From NCBI GenBank assembly GCA_002835675.1, contig PIZR01000001.1, positions 298,302 to 362,301 on the forward strand: a stretch of 64,000 bases of DNA, read 5' to 3'. A program made the position numbers and the translations under genes. Position 1 is the first letter of the stretch, and each line of letters begins with the position of its first letter. The DNA is from Bacillus sp. BA3 (GTDB lineage Bacteria > Bacillota > Bacilli > Bacillales > DSM-1321). A model generated the notes under the pieces. It made no database searches. It was not told the DNA's origin and saw only the letters and a program-made list of their open reading frames with translations. Shown here piece by piece: positions 36,410 to 43,808 of the stretch.

Positions 36410-36557
36410 TTTCTTTACGTTTTTTAGCTGAAAGATATACGATAGGATATCAACTTTTATTAAAAATGCTTCTTGAGCAGGATATTCCATCATGACAGTC
36501 GAACATCAATTGGTATAAGAGCGCTCCAATTAAATGAAGCTGAATAGGATGGTGAAT

Positions 36558-36959
36558 ATGCAGAATCATGAGCTGGAACAAATCATAAAAAATGCGGACA
36601 GGGCAATAAATAATGAGAATTTCGATCATCTAATGGAGTTCTATTCAGAGGATGCAACTTTAGTTGTCAAACCTGGAACATTTGCAAAAGGGAAAGCGGA
36701 AATCCGTCAGGCATTCATTGCTATCGCTGAATACTTTAACCATAGTTTAATCGTCAATCAAGATAAGATGGCAATAATCGAAACGGGTGATACGGCATTG
36801 GTTGTGGCAAAAGCCCAGCTAAGTGCCAATCAAAAGGAAGACTCCGAATTCTCTATGGAAAGAACCGCGACATATGTATTTAAAAAAGATTCCACCGGTA
36901 CATGGCGCTGTATAATCGACAACTCTTATGGTGCTGAAATAATTGAAGAATTGAAGTAA
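36558..36959 (+). CDS. NTF2-like (SnoaL/DUF4440) protein
   Basis: 133 aa from ATG 36558 (AGGATGGTG upstream; in-frame ATGs at 36534 and 36549 are poorer). The pattern of an N-terminal helix (DRAINNENFDHLMEFYSEDA), then strands with LVVKPGTFAKGKAEIRQAF and a final TWRCIIDNSY is the cone-shaped NTF2 fold. Some members are small isomerases or dehydratases, others only bind ligands. It closes the aromatic island, 149 bp after the dehydratase. Function unknown. Confidence 0.82.
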   Translation: MQNHELEQIIKNADRAINNENFDHLMEFYSEDATLVVKPGTFAKGKAEIRQAFIAIAEYFNHSLIVNQDKMAIIETGDTALVVAKAQLSANQKEDSEFSMERTATYVFKKDSTGTWRCIIDNSYGAEIIEELK

Positions 36960-36965
36960 TAAGTG

Positions 36966-36993
36966 AAAGCTGCCGTATTTGGTGGCTTTTTAT
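36966..36993 (+). terminator. Probable terminator of the aromatic island
   Basis: AAAGC-TG-CC and GG-TG-GCTTT form an imperfect stem with loop GTATTT, followed by TTTTATC. It lies 7 bp after the NTF2-like gene. Confidence 0.4.
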
Positions 36994-37185
36994 CTTTTAC
37001 AACTAGATTACATCTGTATGTAAAAAATCGCCTATGTATAGAAGTGATGATGAAATGAAGAAATGATTGTACCAATAATAAGAACAACGGCTACAATCAA
37101 AACATAAATTTACGACAAAAAAAGAAGACGAAATCTTTAAGATATCGCCGTCTCATATAATAAGGGTTTATAATTTTCCCTATGT

Positions 37186-38619
37186 TCAATTGTCGCTTAT
37201 TTTAAAGCTGATAAACTTCTGCTCCATCATTTCTTGCATCGCATATTTGACGCCTTCTCGGCCAACTCCGCTGTCCTTCCAGCCACCATAAGGCATATTA
37301 TCAATTCGGTAAGTTGGGATATCATTGATTACGACTCCACCTGTTTCCAAGCGTTCCGCCGCATAAAAAGCTCGTTCTATACTCGGAGTCATCACTCCTG
37401 AGTTCAATCCGTAACGCGAATCATTTGCATCATTGATGGCATCATCCAGCGTATCGAATGGGAAAATGCAGACAATTGGACCAAATACTTCGAAACGAAA
37501 TACCTTTGAGTCACGATTTACATTGGTTAAAACGGTAGGCAAAAGTACATTGCCTTCAACTGTACCGCCGCACTCAATTTTTGCTCCTTCCTGTACTGCC
37601 TCGTCAATCCAACTTTGTAATCGTTCTAATGATTTTTTTGAAATAACCGCTGTAATATTTGTATTTTCGTCCAGTGGGGAACCGATGACAAGCTGTTTTG
37701 TTGTACTTACGAATCGATCTAAAAATTGTTGGTATAGTGATTTGTGAACATAAATTCGTTGAATCGAGATACACACCTGACCATTATTCGTAAATGAACC
37801 CATCACACTTCTTTGAATGATTTTATCGATGTCGACTCCTTCATCAATGATGAACGGCGAATTAGATCCGAGTTCAAGGGTAAGCTTACGGAAGCCTGCC
37901 TGCTGCTGGATAAGGTGTCCGACCTCTACACTGCCTGTAAAAGTCACCTTTTTTACATGTGGATGGGTCGTCAATGCTTCACTTAAAACATCCCCTTTGC
38001 CCGGTATGATGTTCAATACTCCATCTGGCAACCCTGCTTCTTTAAAAATATCGGCAAGAACCAATGAACTCAACGGGGTTTGTTCGGCAGGTTTTAACAC
38101 AATCGAGTTTCCAGCCGCAATAGCTGGACCAACTTTATGTGCGACCAGATTAAAGGGAAAGTTAAAAGGGGTAATCGCAGTAACGACGCCAATCGGGGTG
38201 CGAACCGTGAAGCCAAAACGGTTTACCCCGCCAACTGCCGCATCCATCGGGATTTGTTCTCCATAATTGTTCTTGGACGCTTCTGCAGCAAAACGATAGG
38301 TCTGAACCGTACGATTCATTTCTTCACGAGCATTTCGAATCGTTTTCGCCGCCTCTAGAGAAATGATTTTCGCAAGTTCTTCACTGCGTTCTTCCATGAT
38401 TGCTGCAGCTTTAAATAAAATTTCTGCTCGTGCATGAGCCGGGTAGGATCGGTATTTCTGAAAAGCGGCATTTGCCTCAACAATCGCTTCAATGGCATCC
38501 GCTGGTTCAGCCTGTCCGATTTGTGCAATTTCTTCATTTGTATGGGGATTGAATAAAGGCTCATACGATTTAGCCTCCCGCCATTTGCCACCGATCCACA
38601 ATTGCCACTTTTTCTTCAT
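37186..38619 (-). CDS. NAD(P)-dependent aldehyde dehydrogenase
   Basis: 477 aa from ATG 38619 (TGGAGGAATG just upstream). The NAD segment AITPFNFPFNLVAHKVGPA (~140-158), general-base motif LELGSNSPFI (Glu ~250) and nucleophile NNGQVCISIQR (Cys ~284) are all present, as is the C-terminal GGWKDSGVGREG. It oxidises an aldehyde to an acid. It lies 28 bp after an acetolactate-synthase-like gene in the same direction, so the two probably act together, for example on an aldehyde released by 2-oxo-acid decarboxylation. The substrate cannot be told. Confidence 0.92.
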   Translation of the reverse strand: MKKKWQLWIGGKWREAKSYEPLFNPHTNEEIAQIGQAEPADAIEAIVEANAAFQKYRSYPAHARAEILFKAAAIMEERSEELAKIISLEAAKTIRNAREEMNRTVQTYRFAAEASKNNYGEQIPMDAAVGGVNRFGFTVRTPIGVVTAITPFNFPFNLVAHKVGPAIAAGNSIVLKPAEQTPLSSLVLADIFKEAGLPDGVLNIIPGKGDVLSEALTTHPHVKKVTFTGSVEVGHLIQQQAGFRKLTLELGSNSPFIIDEGVDIDKIIQRSVMGSFTNNGQVCISIQRIYVHKSLYQQFLDRFVSTTKQLVIGSPLDENTNITAVISKKSLERLQSWIDEAVQEGAKIECGGTVEGNVLLPTVLTNVNRDSKVFRFEVFGPIVCIFPFDTLDDAINDANDSRYGLNSGVMTPSIERAFYAAERLETGGVVINDIPTYRIDNMPYGGWKDSGVGREGVKYAMQEMMEQKFISFKISDN

Positions 38620-38647
38620 TTGACATTCCTCCAATAATACATGCTCT

Positions 38648-40282
38648 TTATAATTTACAAATATAATCACCTAGTGTTTTCGATAACTTTACATTTTCCG
38701 AATAATCGACATCCACATCAATCAAGACAATTTCCTGACTTGAAATCGCTTCTTCTAATGCATGAAGCAATTCATCGGAGTGGGTTACTTTCACTCCTTT
38801 AACCCCAAAACTTTTTGCGAATCCTAAAAAGTCTGGGTCTGTAAATTCAATCGCATTCGTACGATCAAATTTATTCAATTGCTTCCACTCGATAAGGCCA
38901 AATTTTGAATCATGGAAAATGACAATAACGAAGGCAAGACCCAGACGTTTGGCAGTTGCCAATTCAACCCCATTCATCAGAAATCCACCATCCCCTGTAA
39001 CCGCAATGACAGGTTTATCAGGCTTTGCCAATTTGGCCGCAATGGCACCGGGAACCGCAATACCCATTGATGCAAAGCCATTAGAAATGATAGTATGATT
39101 AGGCTTTTCCGGCTGATACATCCTGGCAATCCATAATTTATGGGCGCCCACATCCGAAATGACAATGGCATTCCCTTTTTCTGCCTTTTTTATATCGGCA
39201 ATAATTCGCTGAGGGATGATAGGGCTTCCTGATACATCATCAGAAGAATGAAATTTCTCAATGATTTGAGACCTTAACTTTTTCACTTCTGGCCAAAGCT
39301 CCTTTTTTGCTACACCAGTAGTCAGGGCTTCAAGTGCCTCAGTAACATTTCCGATTAATTCAGCTTGAACGGGGTAATAGGCATCAATCTCAGCCGGTCG
39401 GGCATCAATATGAATAATCGGCTTCATTGCCTCAACGTTCCAATACTTTGGCAAGTACTCGACGAAATCATAGCCGACGGTGATAATAAGATCGGCCAAA
39501 TCAAACCCGCATAGAACATAATCCCTTGCTTGCATCCCTACTGTAAAAAGGGTCAATGGATGGTCAGAAGGTAAAACTCCTTTGGCCATGAACGAATTAA
39601 CAACGGGAATCTGCTTCTCTTCTGCAAATTTCCGTAAGGACTCAGCAGCTTCATCACGGACTACGCCATTACCAGCTAGAATAATAGGTCTTTTAGCGCG
39701 ATTTATTAATTCGACAGCTTTTTTGATTTCTTCCTCGGCTGGGCGGGATCTAGGCATTGGTGTAACCGGAAGTGGTTCACCTTCTGTATCCATCAGCGCC
39801 ACATCTTCCGGGAGTTCTATATGAACAGCTCCCGGCTTTTCTATGACTGCAGTCTTAAATGCTTTACGGATAATTTCCGGAATCGTATGCGGCACCTTAA
39901 TTTGTTGATTCCATTTCGTTACTTCCTCAAAAACCCCAATAATGTCCACATATTGATGTGACTCCTTATGAATTCGATCAAGGCCAGCCTGACCTGTAAT
40001 CGCGACAACAGGGGAATAATCCAGATAAGCATTTCCTATACCTGTCAATAAATTAGTTGCACCCGGTCCCAATGTGCCCAAGCAGACGCCAGGCTTTCCA
40101 GTTAGCCGGCCATATATGTCTGCCATAAAAGCTGCAGCTTGTTCATGATGAACCAAGATAAATTCAATGTCAGAATCTATTAGAGAATCAATAAGATCCG
40201 TATTTTCCTCACCAGGTATCCCAAAAATATACTGAACCCCTTCATTCTCTAAACACCTTACAAACAAATCAGATGCCTTCAA
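38648..40282 (-). CDS. Acetolactate-synthase-like ThDP enzyme (AlsS/IlvB type)
   Basis: 544 aa. Catalytic Glu region VHHEQAAAFMADIYGR (~44-59), GTLGPGATNLLTGI (~68-81), FAD/regulatory middle domain and the ThDP signature GDGGFLMNGVELATAKRL (~421-438) are complete. It ends VDVDYSENVKLSK, like AlsS. No IlvN-type regulatory subunit lies beside it, which favours a catabolic AlsS-like enzyme, but pairing with an aldehyde dehydrogenase instead of AlsD leaves its product open. It starts at 40282 behind AGGTGGG and runs away from the sulfur operon. Confidence 0.9.
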   Translation of the reverse strand: MKASDLFVRCLENEGVQYIFGIPGEENTDLIDSLIDSDIEFILVHHEQAAAFMADIYGRLTGKPGVCLGTLGPGATNLLTGIGNAYLDYSPVVAITGQAGLDRIHKESHQYVDIIGVFEEVTKWNQQIKVPHTIPEIIRKAFKTAVIEKPGAVHIELPEDVALMDTEGEPLPVTPMPRSRPAEEEIKKAVELINRAKRPIILAGNGVVRDEAAESLRKFAEEKQIPVVNSFMAKGVLPSDHPLTLFTVGMQARDYVLCGFDLADLIITVGYDFVEYLPKYWNVEAMKPIIHIDARPAEIDAYYPVQAELIGNVTEALEALTTGVAKKELWPEVKKLRSQIIEKFHSSDDVSGSPIIPQRIIADIKKAEKGNAIVISDVGAHKLWIARMYQPEKPNHTIISNGFASMGIAVPGAIAAKLAKPDKPVIAVTGDGGFLMNGVELATAKRLGLAFVIVIFHDSKFGLIEWKQLNKFDRTNAIEFTDPDFLGFAKSFGVKGVKVTHSDELLHALEEAISSQEIVLIDVDVDYSENVKLSKTLGDYICKL

Positions 40283-40422
40283 ATTATTCCCACCTCGACT
40301 ATTTCAATTTTATCTCCCTATATGTTGGCTTTGCCCACTAGAAATTATGTACTTGCGGGATATTAAAACCATTTCGAACATTTGCAACTCTATATACAAT
40401 TGTTATAACTAGGAGGGGGAAT

Positions 40423-40620
40423 ATGGAAGTCGTTTCTAATCTTTTTAATAAAATTTGACCGAAATCAGAAGCATCACGCCATACTACAGTTGCGCTAAAA
40501 ATCTGGCCCGGATTTCGTCAATATTTATTTAACGAGGAAACTGAAGGGAAGCCATTTACAAATGATTACTTCGAACATAACGTGCCCATAAGTAGGTACG
40601 TTTTTATTTTTGACTTTCAC
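40423..40620 (+). pseudogene. Short gene broken by one in-frame TGA, family not recognised
   Basis: ATG 40423 follows a very strong AGGAGGGGGA. After 11 codons comes TGA, then 53 more codons in the same frame to TAG, reading e.g. SRHTTVALKIWPGFRQYLFN. Replacing the TGA by Trp would give a KIWP that recurs in the second half, so a recent nonsense change is likely. A TTGCAA/TTATAA pair upstream could be its promoter. I do not know the family. Confidence 0.4.
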
Positions 40621-40690
40621 TAGTTGAATGTATTTGTGCTTTTTAGTATTAGGTGGTGTTTATTTTAAATAAAAGTGTAAATAAAACGGC

Positions 40691-40719
40691 TTGACAATAT
40701 ACCCCTATAGGTATAATAT
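40691..40719 (+). promoter_or_regulatory. Promoter with CsoR/CstR-type operator
   Basis: TTGACA (40691) and TAATAT (40714, 17-bp spacer) or TATAAT (40712, 15 bp) enclose the palindrome ATACCCCTATAGGTAT (40699-40714), which resembles CstR/CsoR operators of persulfide-responsive operons. Self-regulation by the CstR encoded at 40977 is the natural inference. Confidence 0.7.
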
Positions 40720-40745
40720 GAACTCACCAGTTAAGAAAACACAAA

Positions 40746-40780
40746 TTCACGAGTAAAATTCCTAAACTCACGAGTAAAAT
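40746..40780. repeat. Two 13-bp direct repeats, 21 bp apart
   Basis: TCACGAGTAAAAT occurs twice (ending at 40759 and 40780), two helical turns apart, just downstream of the CstR promoter in the presumed leader. It could be a second protein-binding site. Confidence 0.45.
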
Positions 40781-40897
40781 ACGATTTAATTGGCTAGGCG
40801 CTTATAATCTAAGCAAGATAAGGTTGATTATGTCTATTGAAATGTTTTAATAAAAATCTTACTTGAAAACATTCATGTCATTGCTTCTAATAAACTG

Positions 40898-40928
40898 GAA
40901 GTGAACTTGGGGCTGCACTTCTCTTTTT
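40898..40928 (+). terminator. Terminator-like hairpin inside the cstR leader
   Basis: GAAGTG/CACTTC stem with a 12-base loop followed by TCTTTTT, between the promoter at 40691 and the cstR start at 40977. The stem is short. It would attenuate cstR transcription or end a small leader RNA. Confidence 0.4.
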
Positions 40929-40976
40929 AACGGAAAAGAAGATTAGCTATTGTTGTAAATAGATGGGAGGCGGAGT

Positions 40977-41237
40977 ATGGAGTTTGATAAAAGCAGCATT
41001 CATCGCTTGAAGCGGATTGAAGGACAAATCAAGGGTGTTCTTGGAATGATGGAGCAAGGAAAAGATTGCAGGGATGTCGTAACTCAGTTGTCTGCAGTAC
41101 GTAATGCCATCGATAGGACCATGGGTGTTATCGTAAGTGCCAATCTTGAGCAATGCGTTCGGGAAAACGTCGAGAAAGGAGAAGGCACTGATCATTTAGT
41201 CAAGGAAGCGGTTAATTTACTAATTAAAAGCAGGTAA
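40977..41237 (+). CDS. cstR: CstR-type persulfide-sensing repressor (CsoR/RcnR family)
   Basis: 86 aa all-helical DNA-binding repressor. The start HRLKRIEGQIKGVLGMME is the family signature. The two thiols are in GKDCRDV (Cys ~31) and NLEQCVRE (Cys ~60); copper-sensing CsoR has His before the second Cys (HLxxC), while this protein has Asn, as in CstR, which forms di- or trisulfides with persulfides. Followed by sulfur-transfer genes and preceded by matching palindromes. GGGAGGCGG precedes the ATG. Confidence 0.92.
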   Translation: MEFDKSSIHRLKRIEGQIKGVLGMMEQGKDCRDVVTQLSAVRNAIDRTMGVIVSANLEQCVRENVEKGEGTDHLVKEAVNLLIKSR

Positions 41238-41276
41238 AAGAATTTGACCTGACTAGTAGAAAAAGGAGTGTTTTTC

Positions 41277-41582
41277 ATGTCTTATATTTTACAAGTGGAT
41301 TTTAAAATGGAGAGGCCATTTGGTCACGAAATGGTAAAAGAATTTACTGTTTTAGCAAAAAGCATTAATGATGAAGAAGGATTGATCTGGAAGATTTGGA
41401 CCGAAGACAGTGAGGCAAAGGAAGCTGGTGGCATTTATCTGTTTGAAACGAAGGAATCCGCATGTAAGTACTTGTCAATGCACACAGCACGGTTAAAAGG
41501 GTTTGGTATAGAGAAGGTTAATGGAAAAATATTCGAAGTGAATGAAATTTTGTCTTCAATTAATCATGGACCAATTAAATAA
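41277..41582 (+). CDS. YdhR-like monooxygenase family protein
   Basis: 101 aa from ATG 41277 (AAGGAG upstream). It follows E. coli YdhR closely in pattern: LQVDFKMERPFG, LAKSINDEEGLIWKIWTE, AGGIYLF and HTARLKGFGIEKV. YdhR is a ferredoxin-like (dimeric alpha-beta barrel) protein named as a putative monooxygenase; its reaction is unknown. Lying between cstR and the dsrE gene, it is probably part of the sulfur-stress regulon, although a second promoter follows it. Confidence 0.85.
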   Translation: MSYILQVDFKMERPFGHEMVKEFTVLAKSINDEEGLIWKIWTEDSEAKEAGGIYLFETKESACKYLSMHTARLKGFGIEKVNGKIFEVNEILSSINHGPIK

Positions 41583-41619
41583 AGAAAACCCTATTCCATT
41601 CATTTTTTAGTGAAGTGGG

Positions 41620-41664
41620 TTGACGAACTATATTTTTTAGCATAATATATACCCCGTAGGGTAT
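41620..41664 (+). promoter_or_regulatory. Second CstR-type promoter/operator
   Basis: TTGACG (41620) and TAATAT (41643) have a 17-bp spacer. The perfect palindrome ATACCCCGTAGGGTAT (41649-41664) covers the likely transcription start. It precedes the DsrE-rhodanese-TusA genes and closely matches the palindrome at 40699. Confidence 0.75.
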
Positions 41665-41692
41665 CCAAGAATAAATCAGGGGGAAAACATAA

Positions 41693-42172
41693 ATGACTGA
41701 AAAGAAAAGAACGACAATCATTTTATTTAGTGGTGATTATGATAAGGCAATGGCTGCTTATATCATAGCAAATGGGGCGGCGGCTTACGATCATGAAGTG
41801 ACTATCTTCCATACATTCTGGGGATTGAATGCTTTAAGGAAGGATGATCCGATTTCATTAAAAAAAGGATTTCTTGAAAAAATGTTTGCAAAAATGATGC
41901 CTCGTGGTTCTGATAAAATGGGTCTATCAAACATGAACTTTGCAGGGATGGGACCTAAAATGATCAAACATGTAATGAAAAAGCATAACGCCATGTCACT
42001 CCCAAATTTAATTGAGTTGGCCCAAGAACAGGAAATCAAACTTATAGCCTGTACGATGACAATGGATTTATTGGGTTTACAGCAAGAGGAATTATTGGAT
42101 GGAATTGAGTATGCAGGTGTTGCAGCTTATTTAGCTGAAGCAGAGGATGGAAATGTAAACTTATTTATATAA
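41693..42172 (+). CDS. DsrE/DsrF-like sulfur-carrier protein
   Basis: 159 aa; GGGGGAAA precedes the ATG. The N-terminus TTIILFSGDYDKAMAAYIIA and the end ELLDGIEYAGVAAYLAEAED follow the DsrE-like fold, and the candidate persulfide cysteine is in LIACTMTMDLLG (~118-129). The methionine-rich insert ~60-100 (KMFAKMMPRG, FAGMGPKMIKH) is a feature of the DsrE2 subgroup of cst-like operons. It should carry persulfide sulfur between rhodanese and TusA proteins. Confidence 0.88.
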   Translation: MTEKKRTTIILFSGDYDKAMAAYIIANGAAAYDHEVTIFHTFWGLNALRKDDPISLKKGFLEKMFAKMMPRGSDKMGLSNMNFAGMGPKMIKHVMKKHNAMSLPNLIELAQEQEIKLIACTMTMDLLGLQQEELLDGIEYAGVAAYLAEAEDGNVNLFI

Positions 42173-42185
42173 ATGGGGGGTTCAA

Positions 42186-42554
42186 ATGGGAACTATATTT
42201 AATCTCATCATATTAGGTTTCATCGTTTGGTTTTTATATCAGCGATTTGTCCCGGCAAAGGGGATAAAAAATATAAATGCGGCTGAGTTAAAAGCTGTGT
42301 TGAATAATAAAGGAAATAGGCAATTCATCGATGTTCGTACTCCTAATGAATATAGGGGCAATCACATTAAGGACTTTAAAAATATACCTCTAAACGAATT
42401 TGGCAAAAGGGCACATGAACTTTCAAAAGATAAAGAAGTAATTGTTATCTGCCAAAGCGGAATGAGGAGCAGTAATGCGAGTAAAGCATTGAAGAAACTC
42501 GGGTTTAATGAAGTTACAAACGTAAAAGGCGGTATGAATTCTTGGCGCGAATAA
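42186..42554 (+). CDS. Membrane-anchored rhodanese
   Basis: 122 aa with one N-terminal membrane helix (IFNLIILGFIVWFLYQRFV, ~3-21) and a single rhodanese domain (~30-122). The active loop is CQSGMRSS (Cys ~96), and the domain start has FIDVRTPNEYRGNHI. It would transfer sulfane sulfur at the inner face of the membrane. GGGGGG precedes the ATG; 13 bp after the DsrE gene. Confidence 0.92.
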   Translation: MGTIFNLIILGFIVWFLYQRFVPAKGIKNINAAELKAVLNNKGNRQFIDVRTPNEYRGNHIKDFKNIPLNEFGKRAHELSKDKEVIVICQSGMRSSNASKALKKLGFNEVTNVKGGMNSWRE

Positions 42555-42572
42555 AAGGAGGATCTTAAAAAA

Positions 42573-42869
42573 ATGAAAGAAATTTTACCGAATGAAGTGA
42601 ACGCATTATTGAAGGGATACTCCCCAGTCCATATTATTGATGTGCGGGAAGTGGATGAAGTAAAGGTAGGGAAAATACCAAAAGCTTTGAATATCCCGTT
42701 GGGTCTGGTGGAATTTAGAATGCAGGATCTGGATAAATCAAAAGAATATATCATCGTCTGCCGTTCAGGGGGCAGAAGTTCAAGGGCAGCACAGTTACTT
42801 GAGGATCATGGATATAAGGTGTTGAACATGATGGGTGGTATGAATGAATGGGAAGGTCCCACAGAATAA
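42573..42869 (+). CDS. Single-domain rhodanese
   Basis: 98 aa cytoplasmic rhodanese. HIIDVREVDEVKVGKIPKA opens the domain and the active loop is CRSGGRSS (Cys ~65). It has no membrane helix, unlike the gene before it. GGAGGATC lies upstream. Part of the run of sulfur-transfer genes behind the operator at 41649. Confidence 0.92.
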   Translation: MKEILPNEVNALLKGYSPVHIIDVREVDEVKVGKIPKALNIPLGLVEFRMQDLDKSKEYIIVCRSGGRSSRAAQLLEDHGYKVLNMMGGMNEWEGPTE

Positions 42870-42922
42870 TTTCATATCCGAATATACCCCCATCCCTATA
42901 AAAGACTCAAGGAGGAACTAAA

Positions 42923-43495
42923 ATGATTAAAGCAAATTCTGTTTTGGATGCTAAAGGTTTAGCCTGTCCAATGCCAATCGTAAAAACGAAAAAAGCCATG
43001 AATGTCCTGGAAGCGGGGGAGGTACTCGAAGTTCAAGCTACTGATAAAGGGTCAACCGCCGACATGAAAGCCTGGGCGGAAAGTTCAGGTCACCAATATT
43101 TGGGTACGGTTGAAGAAGGAACAACACTAAAACATTATCTTCGGAAAGCAATCGGAGAAGAAACAGCAGTGAAGAAGCATGAAAAAATCATTTCAAATGA
43201 AGAACTTCTTCAACAAATGCAGGAAAACCGAAATACAATCATCCTGGATGTACGAGAATCGGCAGAGTATGCTTTTAATCATATACCAGCAGCTAGATCC
43301 CTTCCAATGGGTGAATTGGAACAACATATGGGTGAACTTGATAAAGAATCACAGATTTTTGTGGTTTGCCGTACAGGCAGCCGAAGTGATCTTGCTGCAC
43401 AAAAACTGACGGCGGCCGGTTTTGAACGGGTATTCAATGTTGTACCCGGCATGAGCCAATGGAACGGTCCTTCACAAAAATCCGTGAATGAATAA
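42923..43495 (+). CDS. TusA-rhodanese fusion protein
   Basis: 190 aa. Residues ~5-75 are a TusA domain with the sulfur-carrying Cys in GLACPMPIVKTKKAM (~13-27); ~95-185 are a rhodanese with IILDVRESAEYAFNHIP and active loop CRTGSRSD (Cys ~150). Joining both lets sulfur pass from rhodanese to carrier within one chain. CAAGGAGGA precedes the ATG. An imperfect operator-like string, ATACCCCCATCCCTAT, lies 23 bp upstream (42884-42899). Confidence 0.92.
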   Translation: MIKANSVLDAKGLACPMPIVKTKKAMNVLEAGEVLEVQATDKGSTADMKAWAESSGHQYLGTVEEGTTLKHYLRKAIGEETAVKKHEKIISNEELLQQMQENRNTIILDVRESAEYAFNHIPAARSLPMGELEQHMGELDKESQIFVVCRTGSRSDLAAQKLTAAGFERVFNVVPGMSQWNGPSQKSVNE

Positions 43496-43498
43496 AAA

Positions 43499-43761
43499 GT
43501 ATAAAGGGTTTAACATCATAGCGGCAGTAGCAACAGATCAAGAAGTGGCGATTTGCTTTAATTTCGAAGGTATTAGAAAGGCAAATGTTTCTTCCATTTC
43601 AGATTTAGTTTCCATTGCACAGGAAATGAACGTATAGTTGTCAAAAGACCAAGGCCGTATTGGGCATGGAAAAAGAAGCTTTCGTTGACCGTATCTAAGT
43701 AGGTGGAGCGGTCACATTTTTGGAGTTCGCTAAGAATGCTGATGTTACATTAACCTTTTAA
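43499..43761 (+). pseudogene. Broken DsrE-family gene
   Basis: Out-of-frame pieces of a DsrE-like protein follow the fusion gene: IIAAVATDQEVAICFNFEG at the front, then a stop (tag ~43636), a scrambled segment, and an end reading MEKEAFVDRI, stop, [19 protein letters not shown] to TAA 43761. The first ~12 codons of the family and the Cys motif (ACQMTMD-like) are lost or frameshifted. Decay seems moderate, as the last ~40 codons are still readable. Confidence 0.65.
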
Positions 43762-43787
43762 TGAAGAAAAAATTTTTGACATCATTA

Positions 43788-43803
43788 ATACTATGGGGGG
43801 TAT
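43788..43803. promoter_or_regulatory. CstR-like half palindrome overlapping a ribosome site
   Basis: ATACTATGGGGGGTAT keeps ATAC and GTAT ends and a G-run like the other operators, but its GGGGGG is also the Shine-Dalgarno of the next gene. It may be a real site or simply that run. Confidence 0.3.
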
Positions 43804-43808
43804 ATAAA

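Noticed and set aside
37817..38266. 149-codon plus-strand frame inside the aldehyde dehydrogenase gene
   Set aside because: Shadow of the minus-strand enzyme, whose catalytic motifs are complete.
40456..40458. TGA as a selenocysteine codon in the short gene at 40423
   Set aside because: No SECIS-like hairpin follows directly and the context favours a Trp codon changed to stop.
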